DNA of 64,000 nucleotides from Geosmithia putterillii. Its lineage: Eukaryota; Ascomycota; Sordariomycetes; Hypocreales; Bionectriaceae. Of this stretch, positions 10,980 through 22,211 are shown in pieces; position 1 is the first letter of the stretch; each line of letters opens with the position of its first letter. The DNA is taken from NCBI GenBank assembly GCA_900188575.1, contig FYEU01000302.1:891236-955235 (forward strand), given 5' to 3'. The position numbers were made by a program, and so were the translations under genes. The notes under the pieces are model-generated. The model saw only the letters and a program-made list of their open reading frames with translations, made no database searches and was not told the DNA's origin.

Positions 10980-13812
10980 TCACATCCCCACCTTCATCCT
11001 GTCCCTACAAGCCATGAACTCATGCAGTCTCCCCTCGTGGTCATCACACGCCTCGTCCCATCTTTTTCTTACCTCCTTATCCTGTTGAATTGTCTTGACA
11101 TACTCCACCAGCTCGGCGTCTCCCCTAGCTCCGAGGAACGTGTACCCCCTTTCCCGTCTAAGAAGGCCAATCTGCGCCTTGCGCGCCGCAAAGTGCTCCG
11201 TCACCTGCCCGTTGAACTGGTCCCATAGCCTCTCGTAGTCCTCAAAATCGCGGACATACTTGTCCCACGTAGACTGGTTGGTCGTCATGTTGGGCACGCC
11301 CATCGTCAGCGGGGGGCGGGGGGCGGCCGGAGGGCTGGGGAACTCGAGCGGCTGCGGCTGCGGCTGCGCGGGGGTTTCTGTGCCCATGCCTGTGCCGGCC
11401 CCGCCTGTCGTCTTGTTGGTATCCAGAGGGATCTGGTCGGACGCCTTGCTCTCAAAAGGGAGGTTATCCTTTAGATCGGCCATGGACCGCAAACCTGTGT
11501 CGCTGGGAGCAAAGGGCGCGACATTGCGTAGGTCGGCAAAGCTCGCCTTGAACTCGTCAGAATCCTCAGAGCCGCCAACATGGGTCGCTGGAGTGGGAGG
11601 CGCTTGTGGCTGCTTTGGAGGAGGCGGCGGCTGGTATTGCTGAGTCGGCCGCTCAGGAACGGGAGGCGGGTTGTCCGCTGTGCTGGGGGTGTTGACGAAA
11701 TCACCGGACCGCCACTCTGGACGCGATGGCTCGACGGGAATGTTACGGACACCATTCTGCTCGGGAGACGGCGTCATTGGCTCGACAGGTGGAGGGTCAA
11801 TGTCCATGGCCTGAGGGCTCTCCGTGGGGGCCGCACCAGCAGGTTTGGAGGCCTTGCTGTGCGACTTCCGCCCCTGCCACGTAAACACATCGTCCTCGTC
11901 GAGAACAGCGGGATCATCACTGCTATCGTCGACGAGAATTGCGGAATGCTCGTCCTCTCCTGTGCCCGACTTGGTAGACTTGGTCCTCCTAGGGGTCTTG
12001 CGGGTTCCCTTGCCGGGGGAGGCTGTCGAGTTGGTCCGAGAGGGGGGTACGAAAATATCCGGTCCAATCTTGGAACTCCATTCGTCCGGGTCGAAAGCAC
12101 CAGTGGCTTGTGTAGGCTCTGTTGGAGGCCTGGGCGGAACCTCGGGCGGCCCTTGCTGCTGAGGTTGCTGTTGATCCTGTGGCTGTGTTGCTCCGGAAGA
12201 CTCCTTGGTCGGGGTGCCGGCGTTAAACGTCCACGTATTGGTCCCCTCACCATCAACAAAGCTAGTGTTGATATTGTCGATGCTGCTCCTGGAGAAGCTC
12301 TTGGAGGCGGGCTTGGGCGTCGTGAAGCCGCCATCGGTGGCGATGTTGAAGCTATTACCGCGGATTGTGTTAGCATTGCTGTCAGTCTTCTTCGGGCTAT
12401 TCCTTTTCAGGCCGGGAATCGGAGACACTGGTCTCCTCAGTCCCTTGTTGAGGTCCGGATTTTCAGCGTTGGTGATGAGCCTATCCAGCAGTATATGCTG
12501 CTGCCGCTCAAAGGGGCTCAGGTTCTGGGGTGGGTTGCTGACTCCACTCGAAGTCTTGCGCTGGTGCTGGTGTTCTGGATGCTGATCCGCTGGCCGGTCT
12601 GGGCAACGTGTGCCATGATCATGGGCTGTCTCCTAAACAAAGTCCACTCCGTGTCTTTCCGCGCAATCACAGCGTCCATAGTTCTTTGGGTGGGGTATGA
12701 AGTTATTGTAGAGTGTCGCATACATTGAGGGATGTTGGCCATCAGTCTGTGGGTTGGCTCCCGTCGAGGCGCTTGTATCGCCGTCGTTCGCGAAGTCGGA
12801 CGTCTTAGTCCGTGCCGGTCGGCAAGCAGCCTTAGGACGTCCCGACGATGGCGGTGATGAGTCTTTGGGCAGGTCCGTCTGGGAGGGTACACCGGCGTCA
12901 AAAGGGTTGGTTTTCTCCCCGGCAGACGACATGTAAGGCGAGCTCTGGCGAGTATCGGTCGATATCTTATCCCTGAACTGGCTCAGTGGGTCGGGCATCC
13001 GGTAGTTGGCCGAGCTCGCATTGGTGGTCTGCCTAGGCGGCTCGGGCGGAGGGTCGCTTCGTTTGTTGTAGTTGCTGTTGCTGACAGGGGGCTCATCGCC
13101 GTACGCTGAGGCGCGAGGTTGGTAGCCAGTCTTGCGGGAGCCAAACGAGGCCTGCTGGCGCTGCTTTGCCGACTCGGTGCGAGGGGGTGTCGGGGGAGGC
13201 GGACCCTGTGATGCCGCTGACGGACGTGACGAGCTGGCATCGGCCTTAGACTGAGACTTGGGCGGGCGCATGTTGGAAAAGGCCTGGGCTGCGTTCTTCC
13301 TAGTCTCGGAGCTCGAAGGTGCCTTTTGCCTCGCGGTGGGAGGCACCCCCGTCGAGAAGCGCGTGTTCCATCTGTCCGCGCCTGAAGCCGTGCTACCGGA
13401 CGAGGGCGGGGGGGCGCGCGTGGACTGGTTGCGACGGGGCGGCGTGGGGAACTGCTGGCCGACATCTGCCCATGGGTTGCCCCTCACGCCTGAGGAGGTG
13501 GGGAAGCGGCTCGTTCCTGATCGGCCTCTTGTTGAGTCGAATTTGGCCTTTTGCGCGGGGTCTGTGAGGATGTCGTGGGCCTTTTGGATTACGAGGAACT
13601 GCGCGTTGACCTCCTGCTCACGTCCGGGGTTTCGGTCCGGGTGGTACTTCAATGCTAATGAATGCGAGATGTAAGTCCCTCTCCATGCTACGCCACCCGC
13701 GGGCCCGAGTCAATATCTGCATACCTAGTTTCCGATACTGTTTCTTGATTTCTTGGATCTCCGCGGTGGGAGGCAGCTCAAGGTCTGCATAGTAATCCTG
13801 GGAGGACACCAT
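10980..13812 (-). CDS. large J-domain (DnaJ) protein with disordered middle
   Basis: Exon 1 (13725..13812) and exon 2 (from 13654) join exactly (YRKL|ALKYHPDRNPG), giving an N-terminal J domain, residues 1-75, with an intact HPD motif that would stimulate Hsp70 ATPase activity. A long Pro/Ser/Gln-rich disordered region follows. A charged helical C-terminus (WDKYVRDFEDYERLW... GLLRRERGYTF) is conserved in related fungal proteins. The open frame shifts between about 12725 and 12537. The best phase-compatible model uses donor GTATGC at 12723 and acceptor TCAG at 12538, giving exons 12724..13654 and 10980..12537 and 858 aa. That junction is uncertain. The Hsp70 partner and location cannot be inferred. 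The protein resembles uncharacterised fungal DnaJ proteins of 800-900 aa. Confidence 0.8.
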
Positions 13813-15491
13813 GGCAGCCTAAGGGAAAGGTTCCCGTCTCCGAGGAGTCGTCAGAGTCGTACGATGACAGTATGTCCAAAGCGTTGTATTCCAAATGTCA
13901 TATCACGTAGGACCCGTTGCTGCGAAGGTCGAGGGATGATGCGCGGAGGTGTAGATGAATAGCGTTTCCAGGCGCGTATCGCCACAGGTCGGTGAGTGTT
14001 CGATCCAAACGGCAATTGTAGCCCAGGCGAGCAATCTGGTATCAGATGTCAGTGTTGAGCCATTATACAACCAAGCAGAGCCGTTATCACGTCGAAGTAT
14101 CGTAGATGGAGAAGAATCGATGACGGAGGGGACGTGGGGGAGGCCCCAGGCCGAATAGATATGGATGCTCGCCAAGATACGACCGTTCACCAGGCCGTGA
14201 CCTGGAGCCCAGAGATAGAGGATGTGCACAGGCGAAGAAGCTAGGGTGGGGATGGGATGCGACGCAAAATAATGAAGCACGAACCGTGGCTTCGAGAGCT
14301 GAGGCAAGTACGACCAAGTACCAGCTGACTTGTGACGTCAAAGTGTAGAGTGGCGCGGGCCTTGAAGGCTGTGGCTGACGGAGCACGATCAGAGCAGTGC
14401 AATTACTGTTCAACAGAGGGCGATGGAGATGTTTTCTGTCGCGCGGGATAGAGGCGCTGAGATGTGGAGGAGTCGAGGGCTTGGGGAGAAGAAAAACGTG
14501 CAATGCTGGTGAGGCCGCAAGATGAATGATGTGCGTGCGTTTGTGCAGTGCGCACGCAGCCAATGCAGTGCTTGGTGTTGGACGGAGAGTCTTGGCACTT
14601 TTTGGCAGCTAATATTGACAACAGGCTACAGCCCAGCAACCGCCGGCCCAGCATCCATCGAGGTCTACGGAGTACAGACTACAGCCTACGCCTGTTGCCC
14701 CCACCAATATATACTCCACTATTTTAAATCACCAGGGTCCAGGTCCTTGTTCACTGCCATCGTCAGTTGTCGTGTGCTGTAGGTCTACAACGTCTCCATC
14801 AGGAGGAGACTAATGACTGACATACAGAGCGGAAGAGTCAAATGGCTGGCATCATCCGCTGGAAATACAATACAATACATACCTCTCCTTCTGCAGAGAC
14901 ACGTTTAGTGGAACATTGCCATGCCACACGGCATTCTTGACACGGAAAGCCTGAGAGTTATGCACAGCCCCGCCATGATCAGCACGGGTTTTGTTGGGTA
15001 CATGCGAGAACATTGTAAAAATAGCTACAGCAGTACGCCGTATGTGCATCTCAAGTCCGCAGACTGTGAGATGCGTGGTGCGCCTCGAGGCCTTAGGATA
15101 TTGAAGCCACGATGATGATGATCGCTATGGGCCCAGATAGACGTCTATCAGGCCAGGAAAGGCCGAGCCACCACACATGTAGAACCATCTAAGCATGAAC
15201 CCATCCAAGAGCTGTAGGAAGCATATCGGATATAGCAGCATGTCTCTTCTTTATTCCGTCTTATTTGTCTTTTGTATATAAACATGTCCCTCCACGCCCA
15301 TGCAGGGAAACCAACACTCATGTGCACCGCGATGAAAGTGACCAGAGATGAAGTGATATGTAGGCAGGTAGGCTGGCAGGTACTATTCCTCCCACTAACA
15401 AGGAAACTAAACCGGAAAAGAAGGGGCGAGAGGGGGGGAGAGAGAAAAGAAAAAGAGCGTAAAGGGCCATCTGAACCACAGCCCCGTCTGG
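13813..15491. other. 1.7-kb intergenic region
   Basis: Between the J-domain gene start and the 3' end of the CUE gene. One exact TACGGAGTA motif is at 14666. A purine-rich patch lies at 15410-15465. Only short ORFs without recognisable features are present. Confidence 0.6.
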
Positions 15492-16247
15492 CTAGGCAGT
15501 CTTGCCCTCCGCCTTCATCTTAGCCTCCATCCTCTTCCTCGCCGCGAGAATCATGTCGTCCCTCCTCCTCTGCAGGGAAGCCTGCCTCTCGTCACGGTTC
15601 GTGCTCCACCCTTTACCCTTCGCATCCATTTCAGCCTGCTCCTTGGCCTCTGCCTCGCTCGGCCCCAGCTTCCCGCTCAGGTTGTACCGCGTGATGAGGT
15701 CCGGCTGGGCTGGCCTGTCGGCCTGCTGCTGCCTTGCGGCCGTTGTAGTGGTTGCAGTTGCGCTGTATCCGGGGGGGAAGGGCGGTTGGAAGGTGACGGG
15801 GGGCTGTATGTATACTGTCAGTTCGTATATACTTTTCTTCTATCTTCTCTTTCCACGTCTGTCTTAGGAGGACGAGGGTTGGCGAGTATGAAGGACAACC
15901 AAGTGTAAAGACCAAAGATCAGGACCAAAAACCGGAACCGGGGGGAGCGTATCACTCACCGTCTCCAACCTGCCCGCCAGAATCCTCTCAATTGTGTTCT
16001 GGATATTCATCCCGTTCCTTTGCAGATCCCAGAGGATGCTCCGCCTCTCAGCCTGCGGAAACATTTGCTGCACTCTCTCCACAGCCACCTCCCTAGCCCT
16101 GAGGACCGACTCAGGTGAGGGCCGTCTCGACGAGCTCCCGCTGGCATTGCTGCTGCTACTGCCGCCGCCGAATATGTACCGGACAACTAGCCCCAGAGCG
16201 AGCAGGATGGCCAAAAAGTATGGCAACGAGATCTGATCGTCTGTCAT
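15492..16247 (-). CDS. CUE-domain membrane protein (Cue1/Cue4-like)
   Basis: Two exons (15960..16247 and 15492..15803, intron 156 bp) encode 199 aa. A single N-terminal hydrophobic segment (PYFLAILLALGLVVRYIF, residues 9-26) anchors the protein. A Gly/Ser linker leads to a CUE domain (about 44-92) with the hallmark MFP motif (VQQMFPQAERRSI) and the following helix (NIQNTIERIL) that bind ubiquitin. The C-terminal third is Lys/Arg/Glu-rich and helical. In yeast, Cue1 anchors Ubc7 at the ER for ERAD; the short length and layout also fit its paralogue Cue4. Which of these roles applies cannot be settled here, because a U7BR-type Ubc7-binding region is not obvious by eye. Confidence 0.85.
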
Positions 16248-17259
16248 TGTGTTGTAGATGCGTTGTGTGTAGATGCGTGTATGCTTTTCGACCTTTCGTT
16301 CTGTCGTTCGTCCGTTCTTCGTAGTATTAAGCCCGGTCGGATCGTTTCTCAGACGATGGGAGATGGGCTAAGGGGGTTCCGATCTTCGGGGGTGATGTCG
16401 GAATGTAAACGTATGGTGGTATGTTCGCCTCTCTCTCTCCGGCGAAATGGCGTTGTCCCGAGGTTGGCGATCGATGCGGGACTATTGACTATTCAAGGTT
16501 CAAGGCGTAATAATATTCCCCGGTTTCTCGTCGGACAAATAAAAGGAAACACGATGAGGTAATCAGAAAGAAAAGGAATTTAGAATTTCATTCTTCAACT
16601 TTTGTAAGGACTCTTTTTGGAAACCCGGGGGTTCGACGGCCCCAAAGAGAACGGAGATGCGGCGGACCAACTGCGTACGTACGAGTAAAGATAAGGCGAG
16701 GTTGGGACTTGGCAGACTGCTCTAGCTGTCTCAGTACGGAGTAGCAGTATTACGGAGTACGAGAGGCGAAAGAGAGGGAGATCCGCCGGACACGCATGTG
16801 GGTTAGCGCCCATATGTTGATGTCACCATTCGGCACATCTTCGGCAATTTGCCTACATTCGACTACAGGCACGACCTCACACCTAATAAGACCTCACGCA
16901 GTATGGTACCAGTAAGATGCAGAGTACAATAAGGCTTTCAACAAGACAAGCATATTTTGGACAGAGGACAGACCATCTGTATTATACCCTCTATTCCACA
17001 AGTTCAACGACAAACCCTACCGCGAGCGCCAAAAACAGTACCATCTTGCGGTTCCTGCTTGCTTTTGCCGAATCCAATCCCTCTCTACTCATAGTCCGGG
17101 GGAAAACCTTCCGTGGGGGGGTCCAACGCCGTCAAGTCAACATGCATGTATCCCGTTCGTTCTCTCTCTCTTCCTTGACGTCAAAAAGAACAATAAAATG
17201 TAAACAGTGCTCCATGTAGTAATCTACTCATTAGTACTGCTACCAGCACTAGAACATAT
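16248..17259. other. 1-kb intergenic region with paired TACGGAGTA motifs
   Basis: CUE gene promoter on the left, NOT2 3' flank on the right. Two TACGGAGTA copies lie 16 bp apart (16735 and 16751). No gene seen. Confidence 0.6.
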
Positions 17260-19742
17260 CTAGCCCATCACGGGCGGTTGGCTCAACGACGTGTCCAGGT
17301 CGTTATAGTACAGAGTAAACTCGCGCTGTTGATATGTTGGTTAGCAAGATAAAATGGCAGAGGTGCATGTAGAATCTCGTTCCGAGTCCTGGGAGAGGAA
17401 AGAACTCACTCGGTCCTTGCGCCAGCTCGTCGTGTCCCAGACTATATAGTAGCCCCGCTCGTGCACCGGGCTGAGAATCTGGGGCGTCATCTGCTCGTCT
17501 TTTGTGAGCCAGACCTGGAGCTTCTTGTGCCACCTCCAGTTGCGCGAGTGCAGCTCCATGGCCGCCATCTGCTGCTTGATGTCGTAGGGACAGCTGTAGA
17601 AGATCCAGAACAGGGTCTCCTCGTTGAAGCTCTGGATCTTGGTCTCTATCGGCTGCACATTGTTGACGCTGTAGCAGTCGGGTAAGCGGAACCGGTTGCC
17701 GCGCACCGTTGGCCTTGCGGGCGCATCGTCAAACAGCGAGAAAACTTGATTCGACAGAGGCTCGGGCGATGTCACATCCAACCCCAGCGTCTGCGGGTCG
17801 AGCCCGACGCTCATAGCGTGGAAGTCAGGGTAGTTGTTCATCAGGGTCCGCAGGCCCTTGATGCTCCACTTGTCGCTCTCGTCCATGCCTGCAAGGAGAT
17901 CAACACCCTCGGGGGCCTGTAGGTCCTTGTCACCGCTGAGCTTGGGTGGCTGCTGTCCATCCTGGTCGGCTGCTTGCGATCCGCCGGCCTTCCCGTCTTC
18001 GCCGCCCTGCGCCCGGCCCGGTACGATGCCCGGGGGCGTGCGGGTCTCGCTTGTCCGGCTGTTGGCGGAAAGGGCATTCAGGAGGCCGTTCCCCCGGCTG
18101 CTCGGTCCAGGCTGGCCCGTCGCGAACCCCACGTCTCCGTTGGCGGTCCTGCTAAGGGGCGGGAATTCGTCGACAGGGTTCTGCTGTTGGGACGATGTCT
18201 GCTGCTGTTGCTGAGGCGGCGGCTGGTTCCCAAACCGGAACGCACCTTGCTGTTGCTGTTGCTGCTGTTGTTGCTGGCTGGCCATGCGAGACGAGGGGGG
18301 GCTGTAGAGCGCGTCCTGACCGGCCTGCTGAGACGACAGTGGCGTAGACTGGTTGCGCTGTACGGGCGCGCTGATATTTCGGGATCCGGATGACCACATT
18401 GACGTTTGGCTGGCGTTGGCCATCTGCGGCGTGTTGGAGAGCGAAGGGAATTCACTGGTGAGTCCAATGCGTTAGCATATTCAGTCTGTCTTGAAGGTGA
18501 ATCTCTTGCCTTGCTGAAGCGACGAGGGGTGGGGGTGGGGGAGGGGGGGCAGGATTAAACGCGATGGACCACAAAAAAGTGTATCAATACCCCTTGACGA
18601 CGGCGGCATAGCCACGCTGCACATCTTCTGGCGGCATGATCTAGTACTATAACCTGGCTATTCTTGGTAACGATCCGTGGGAGCAAGATGTATAAAGACC
18701 ATAGGGGTAAGGAGAAACAGAGGGTGGAGGGGTGGCGGTTGGTTTGGGTTGGGGCTGAAGGCAGAGATGGCGAGTTTTCCGAAAAGCAGAAAGGGTAAGA
18801 TGAAAGGTGCAGAACTTACGACAGGTCCAAAGGAGCCCCCGGTTGCAAGCCACTCAGGCTCTGCGCAAAACTGACGTTGCCTCCCATCTGACGGTTCGGG
18901 TTCTGGATGCCAGCTCCTCCCATGGGCACGCCGCCAAGCGCCCAACCGGGGCTGCTGTTGTTTGCTATATGAGGCGAGAGCGCATCGCGCGCAAAGCCGT
19001 TAGTAAATTGCTCTCTTTAGCTCTCCCAATTGTTGCACACAGTCACTTTGGACAAAGAGGCCGCTTTCCGTTGACAAGCCAGTTTGAAATGGCTTGGTCC
19101 TCCCGCGCCTCTCCAGCGTTTGTCTTTGTCACAAGTAACCTGCCCGTCGGGGTTTGTCTTGGCTTACCCATCTTGCCGTTTGGTAGACGGCCTGAGACCG
19201 ATCTATTGGACTGTTGCGGCTGCTGCTGCTGTTGCTGCTGCTGGCCGCCGAATCCGCTCGGCATCCCTCGTATCGTTTGCGGCACTGCACCTATTGTGTC
19301 GCATAATATTCCTCATCAGCAATGGGCCCCTCCCGTGAGTATTTGTGCGCCTGTCCGTTTGTCCGTCCGTCTGCGTGTCTGTCTGTCTGTCTGTCTGTCT
19401 GTGCATGGCATGAACTGGAAGCTGCGAGAAACGGCCACACGCCGGGAAGAGGGGGTTCCGGGTGCACAGGTCATGGGAGTGAGAAGGCCCCGAAAGCGTG
19501 CGCGATCTGGCTTCCCGCAGCGTTTCGTTGTTCCTTTCAGGTTGCCCGCCCAACGCAGTCTAGCCATGCATGCCCTTTAGGCCCATGACGCACCGGGCAC
19601 TATCCGAGGTGCCCCAGCTGGCTAGATGACGCGGTCGACAATAGGTCTGGCAGGCAGAAAGAGCCGCGTGCGTGTGCTTTGATACTCGATTGGAGAATCG
19701 TCGGCGCGAGAGGGGAGCTTTCCTACCTGGCCGGTTCATCAT
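17260..19742 (-). CDS. NOT2: CCR4-NOT complex subunit NOT2
   Basis: Five exons (19727..19742, 19168..19290, 18820..18964, 17410..18454, 17260..17325) encode 464 aa. The N-terminus MMNRPGAVPQTIRGMPSGFGG is reached through a 16-bp first exon and a 436-bp intron. A Gln-rich region follows, then GRLPNGKM, NVSFAQSLSG and DLSEFPSLSN motifs typical of fungal NOT2, a polyQ tract, and the C-terminal NOT-box (about 290-450) with FRLPDCY, FWIFYSCPYD, WRWHKKLQVWL and the terminal REFTLYYNDLD. The NOT-box pairs with NOT5/NOT3 and docks on NOT1, within the main cytoplasmic deadenylase. Phase is kept at all junctions. Intron 18455..18819 contains a possible alternative first exon, listed separately. Confidence 0.95.
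18247..18280 (-). repeat. CAG/CAA polyglutamine tract in NOT2
   Basis: A run of CAG and CAA codons encodes about ten consecutive glutamines in the NOT2 linker. Mixed codons suggest selection for the peptide rather than simple slippage. Confidence 0.85.
18591..18637 (-). other. possible alternative first exon of NOT2
   Basis: Inside the NOT2 intron 18455..18819, an ATG opens 15 codons (MPPEDVQRGYAAVVK plus GG) that end at a GTATTG donor in phase 2. That phase joins exactly to the next NOT2 exon, giving VVKG|EFPSLSN. The resulting protein would be 385 aa, lacking the N-terminal 95 or so residues of the long form. As an internal cassette exon it would break the frame, so it fits only an alternative start. 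Seen in sequence; use is unproven. Confidence 0.4.
19377..19400. repeat. (GTCT)6 microsatellite in NOT2 intron 1
   Basis: Six perfect GTCT units within the 436-bp first intron of NOT2, flanked by imperfect GTCC units. Confidence 0.9.
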
Positions 19743-20270
19743 GGGCAGAGCTTTTGCTGATGCGCCCTCGAGGTATTCCAATCGTGTTCGGGGATCGGAG
19801 GGGAGCGAGCGAGGGTGAGCGGGTGAGTGAGCGCAGGGTGTCGAACAGGGCGGTTCGTCGCAGCGAAAGGGCGGTTGTAAAATATATGCTGTGTGGAGGA
19901 TTCAAGCGTTGAAAGATGAAGCAAACGCGGTGGTGGCTATTTTGACCCAAATCAACTTCACACAGAGTGGCAGGCGGACGACTGTGGAAAGGCTGCAACC
20001 ATCCTTGACGTCTGGGGAAGCGAATCCCTGCTCTGGCCCTTGTGGCTGGACGGACACACATGCGCCCGCCTTCCGACAATGCCCCGCAGCCAATCATGAC
20101 GCCTTATCTGTACTGTCAGCCCTTTTCGTCATGACTCGCTGCAACTTGGCATCATCATCATCATCATCATCATCTAAGGTCCTACTAGCAGTAATACTCT
20201 ATACATATATTTAGTTGCTTGCTTTTGTTCTACTCGATTTGATATGGGCGGCCAGCCGTCAGTTTACAGG
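19743..20270. other. intergenic, NOT2 upstream region
   Basis: NOT2 promoter on the left and the 3' flank of the COG0523 gene on the right. It contains an (ATC)8 microsatellite at 20151-20174. No gene seen. Confidence 0.65.
20151..20174. repeat. (ATC)8 microsatellite
   Basis: Eight perfect ATC units, non-coding, downstream of the COG0523 gene. Confidence 0.9.
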
Positions 20271-21768
20271 TCAGTTTACTGCCCGTCGGAAGCTCGCCTC
20301 AAAATTTACACTGCCTACATGTTTGCCAATCAGGATAATCTTGCCCTGCGGCGTCGCCTCGTCTGCTGCAGCTCCTGCAGGCGCGTCAATGAGCTCGAAA
20401 ATATCCTGCACTCCTTGCATCATCTTGATAGTGCCATCTTCAAATACGAGGCGGCCCTTGGACCGATGAATCTCAAAGCCCGACGGCCCGTCCGCCTCGG
20501 GGAGCTTGGAATCCCACAGTACTGACTGGAGCCACCGGTCGACCTGCTCTAGCTGGTCGGGCCGAAGCGGTCCTACGGAAATAGAAACCGTCGAGATGGC
20601 CTGGATTTGGTCATGGTGGTCAGCAATATCCCCCCGGAAACAAGCCCTTCCTTGCTGTCAGGTCGACCAGCGTCAAACTCACAGGGTCAAGATGGCTGTG
20701 GCCCTTGGATGTGGCCTCGGCCTCGTTGAACTCGTCGTAGGCATGCAGGTCCAGCAGGACGCCCTCGAGCTGGGGCACCTCGCTCTTCTCCGTGACGTGG
20801 ATCTTGGCGATACCGTTGATGGACTCGATTCGGGACCGCACGTTCTGAAGCTCCTCTTCGCTCACCAAGTCCGCCTTGTTGATGACAATGACGTCGGCGT
20901 GCGAGATCTGCACATGCGCAGTCGTCATGAGCGGCCCATGGTCGTCGTGGTCGTGGTCGTGTCCGTGCTCACGGCCACCGTTCTCCTCATCATTCTTTTC
21001 CACTTCGCCCTTGGGGTCTTCAAGGCTTCGTAGAATGTTCTTGGCGTCGACCAAAGTGACAATGCCGTCTAGGTAGATAGAGCTCCCGAGCCCGTCGTCG
21101 ACCCAGAACAGGGGGGCGAGGTTCCCGGGGTCTGCCAATCCCGTAGTCTCGAGCAGGATGTAGTCGAATGCGCCCTTCTTCTCCATGAGTGATTCTATAG
21201 CGTTGACGCCCGTATCCCTGTATCCCGTTAGCTACCAGGATATCTTTGCGTACTTATGACACTGAGGAAACGTACTTGACGGAGCAGCAGATGCATCCGT
21301 TTCCAACCTCAAGCCACTCCTCAACTTGCTCTCCGCCCTTGTTCACTGTAAGAGACTTTTCAATATCGAGCGCTGTATAGGATTAGTGAATATATAACAA
21401 GATGGATGTCTAGGCCAGGGTTGCGCTTACAGTCCCCAAACTCTTTTAAACCAGATTCAACGTTAGCTGTCGGTCATTATATACCAAGGAAAACTTGAGT
21501 GTGTCGCGAAACCACTAACCATTCATGATGACGGCAATCTTCTTGCCATGCTGAGCTGTCAGAATGTAGTTGAGCAGCGTCGTTTTGCCAGCACCCAGGT
21601 ATCCTATCATGGGCGCGTTGTCAGTCACAGACATGAAAAGAAAGATTCAGATAGAGTAGTACCCGTGACAATGGTGAGGGGAACCTTGACGGTAACTTCT
21701 TGGATTTTCTCCTCCGTGGCGGCCGTGTCGACGAGCACTGGCGGGGCTTCGTCATCGTCGAGATCCAT
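20271..21768 (-). CDS. COG0523/CobW-family metallochaperone GTPase (ZNG1-like)
   Basis: Six exons (21663..21768, 21520..21603, 21431..21442, 21276..21372, 20683..21217, 20271..20600) encode 387 aa. Motifs in order: Walker A GYLGAGKTTLL, switch region EFGDSLDIEKSL, the metal-binding GNGCICCSVK (CxCC), Walker B-like ILLETTGLADPG, a His/Asp-rich loop (EHGHDHDHDDHG) and the GTPase base motif INKAD. The C-terminal CobW_C domain follows (about 270-387). The family inserts metal into clients; the eukaryotic ZNG1 branch supplies zinc to methionine aminopeptidase. The CxCC and His loop fit a zinc role, though the client is inferred. The third exon is only 12 nt but is required to encode EFGD. It is divergent from the MOB3 gene, with 443 bp between starts. 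Confidence 0.93.
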
Positions 21769-22211
21769 GATGACTGTTGCTGGGACAGTGTTGGTCCCCC
21801 CCAAAATTCACTATAGTTGGAAACTGGACAGAATGTATGCTTCCAAATTTGCAATGCAGCTCGATAACTTGGTTCACGTAATGAGAACGAACAGGATTCT
21901 TCGTATGAATTCGAGTGCGGATTCTTCGCTTGTCATCGGCGAAGCAAGTGCCCCTCTATACGGCCTATGACTACCACGGGATACTGAATATGCACGTATC
22001 CAGCTGTATGCAGATATCCATTTGCAGCCGCCAACCAGCCAAGCGCCAGGTCCGTTTCTGGCCTCGTTTGGCGTTTTGTGGCCCAACGCTCTGTCGCGCG
22101 CGACGACTAGTCGAGGCTTCCTATCCTCCTGACGCGATATTGAAGCAGCAACCAGACCACAACAACGAACACTCTGTGTTCATACCCAAGACTCACACAC
22201 GCACAGCGACC
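21769..22211. promoter_or_regulatory. divergent promoter, COG0523 gene / MOB3
   Basis: 443 bp between the two divergent start codons, so both promoters must lie here. I recognised no specific operator or zinc-response site by eye. Confidence 0.6.

Noticed and set aside
11580..12728. 382-codon open frame antisense to the J-domain gene
   Set aside because: Low-complexity Arg/Gly/Leu product that mirrors the Pro/Ser-rich disordered coding strand.
13990..14060. tRNA-like GTGTTCGATCC box
   Set aside because: No matching A box, acceptor stem or anticodon arm could be folded around it.
18591..18637. Alternative exon of NOT2 as an internal cassette
   Set aside because: From the upstream exon (phase 2) no available acceptor keeps the frame, so only use as a first exon remains possible.
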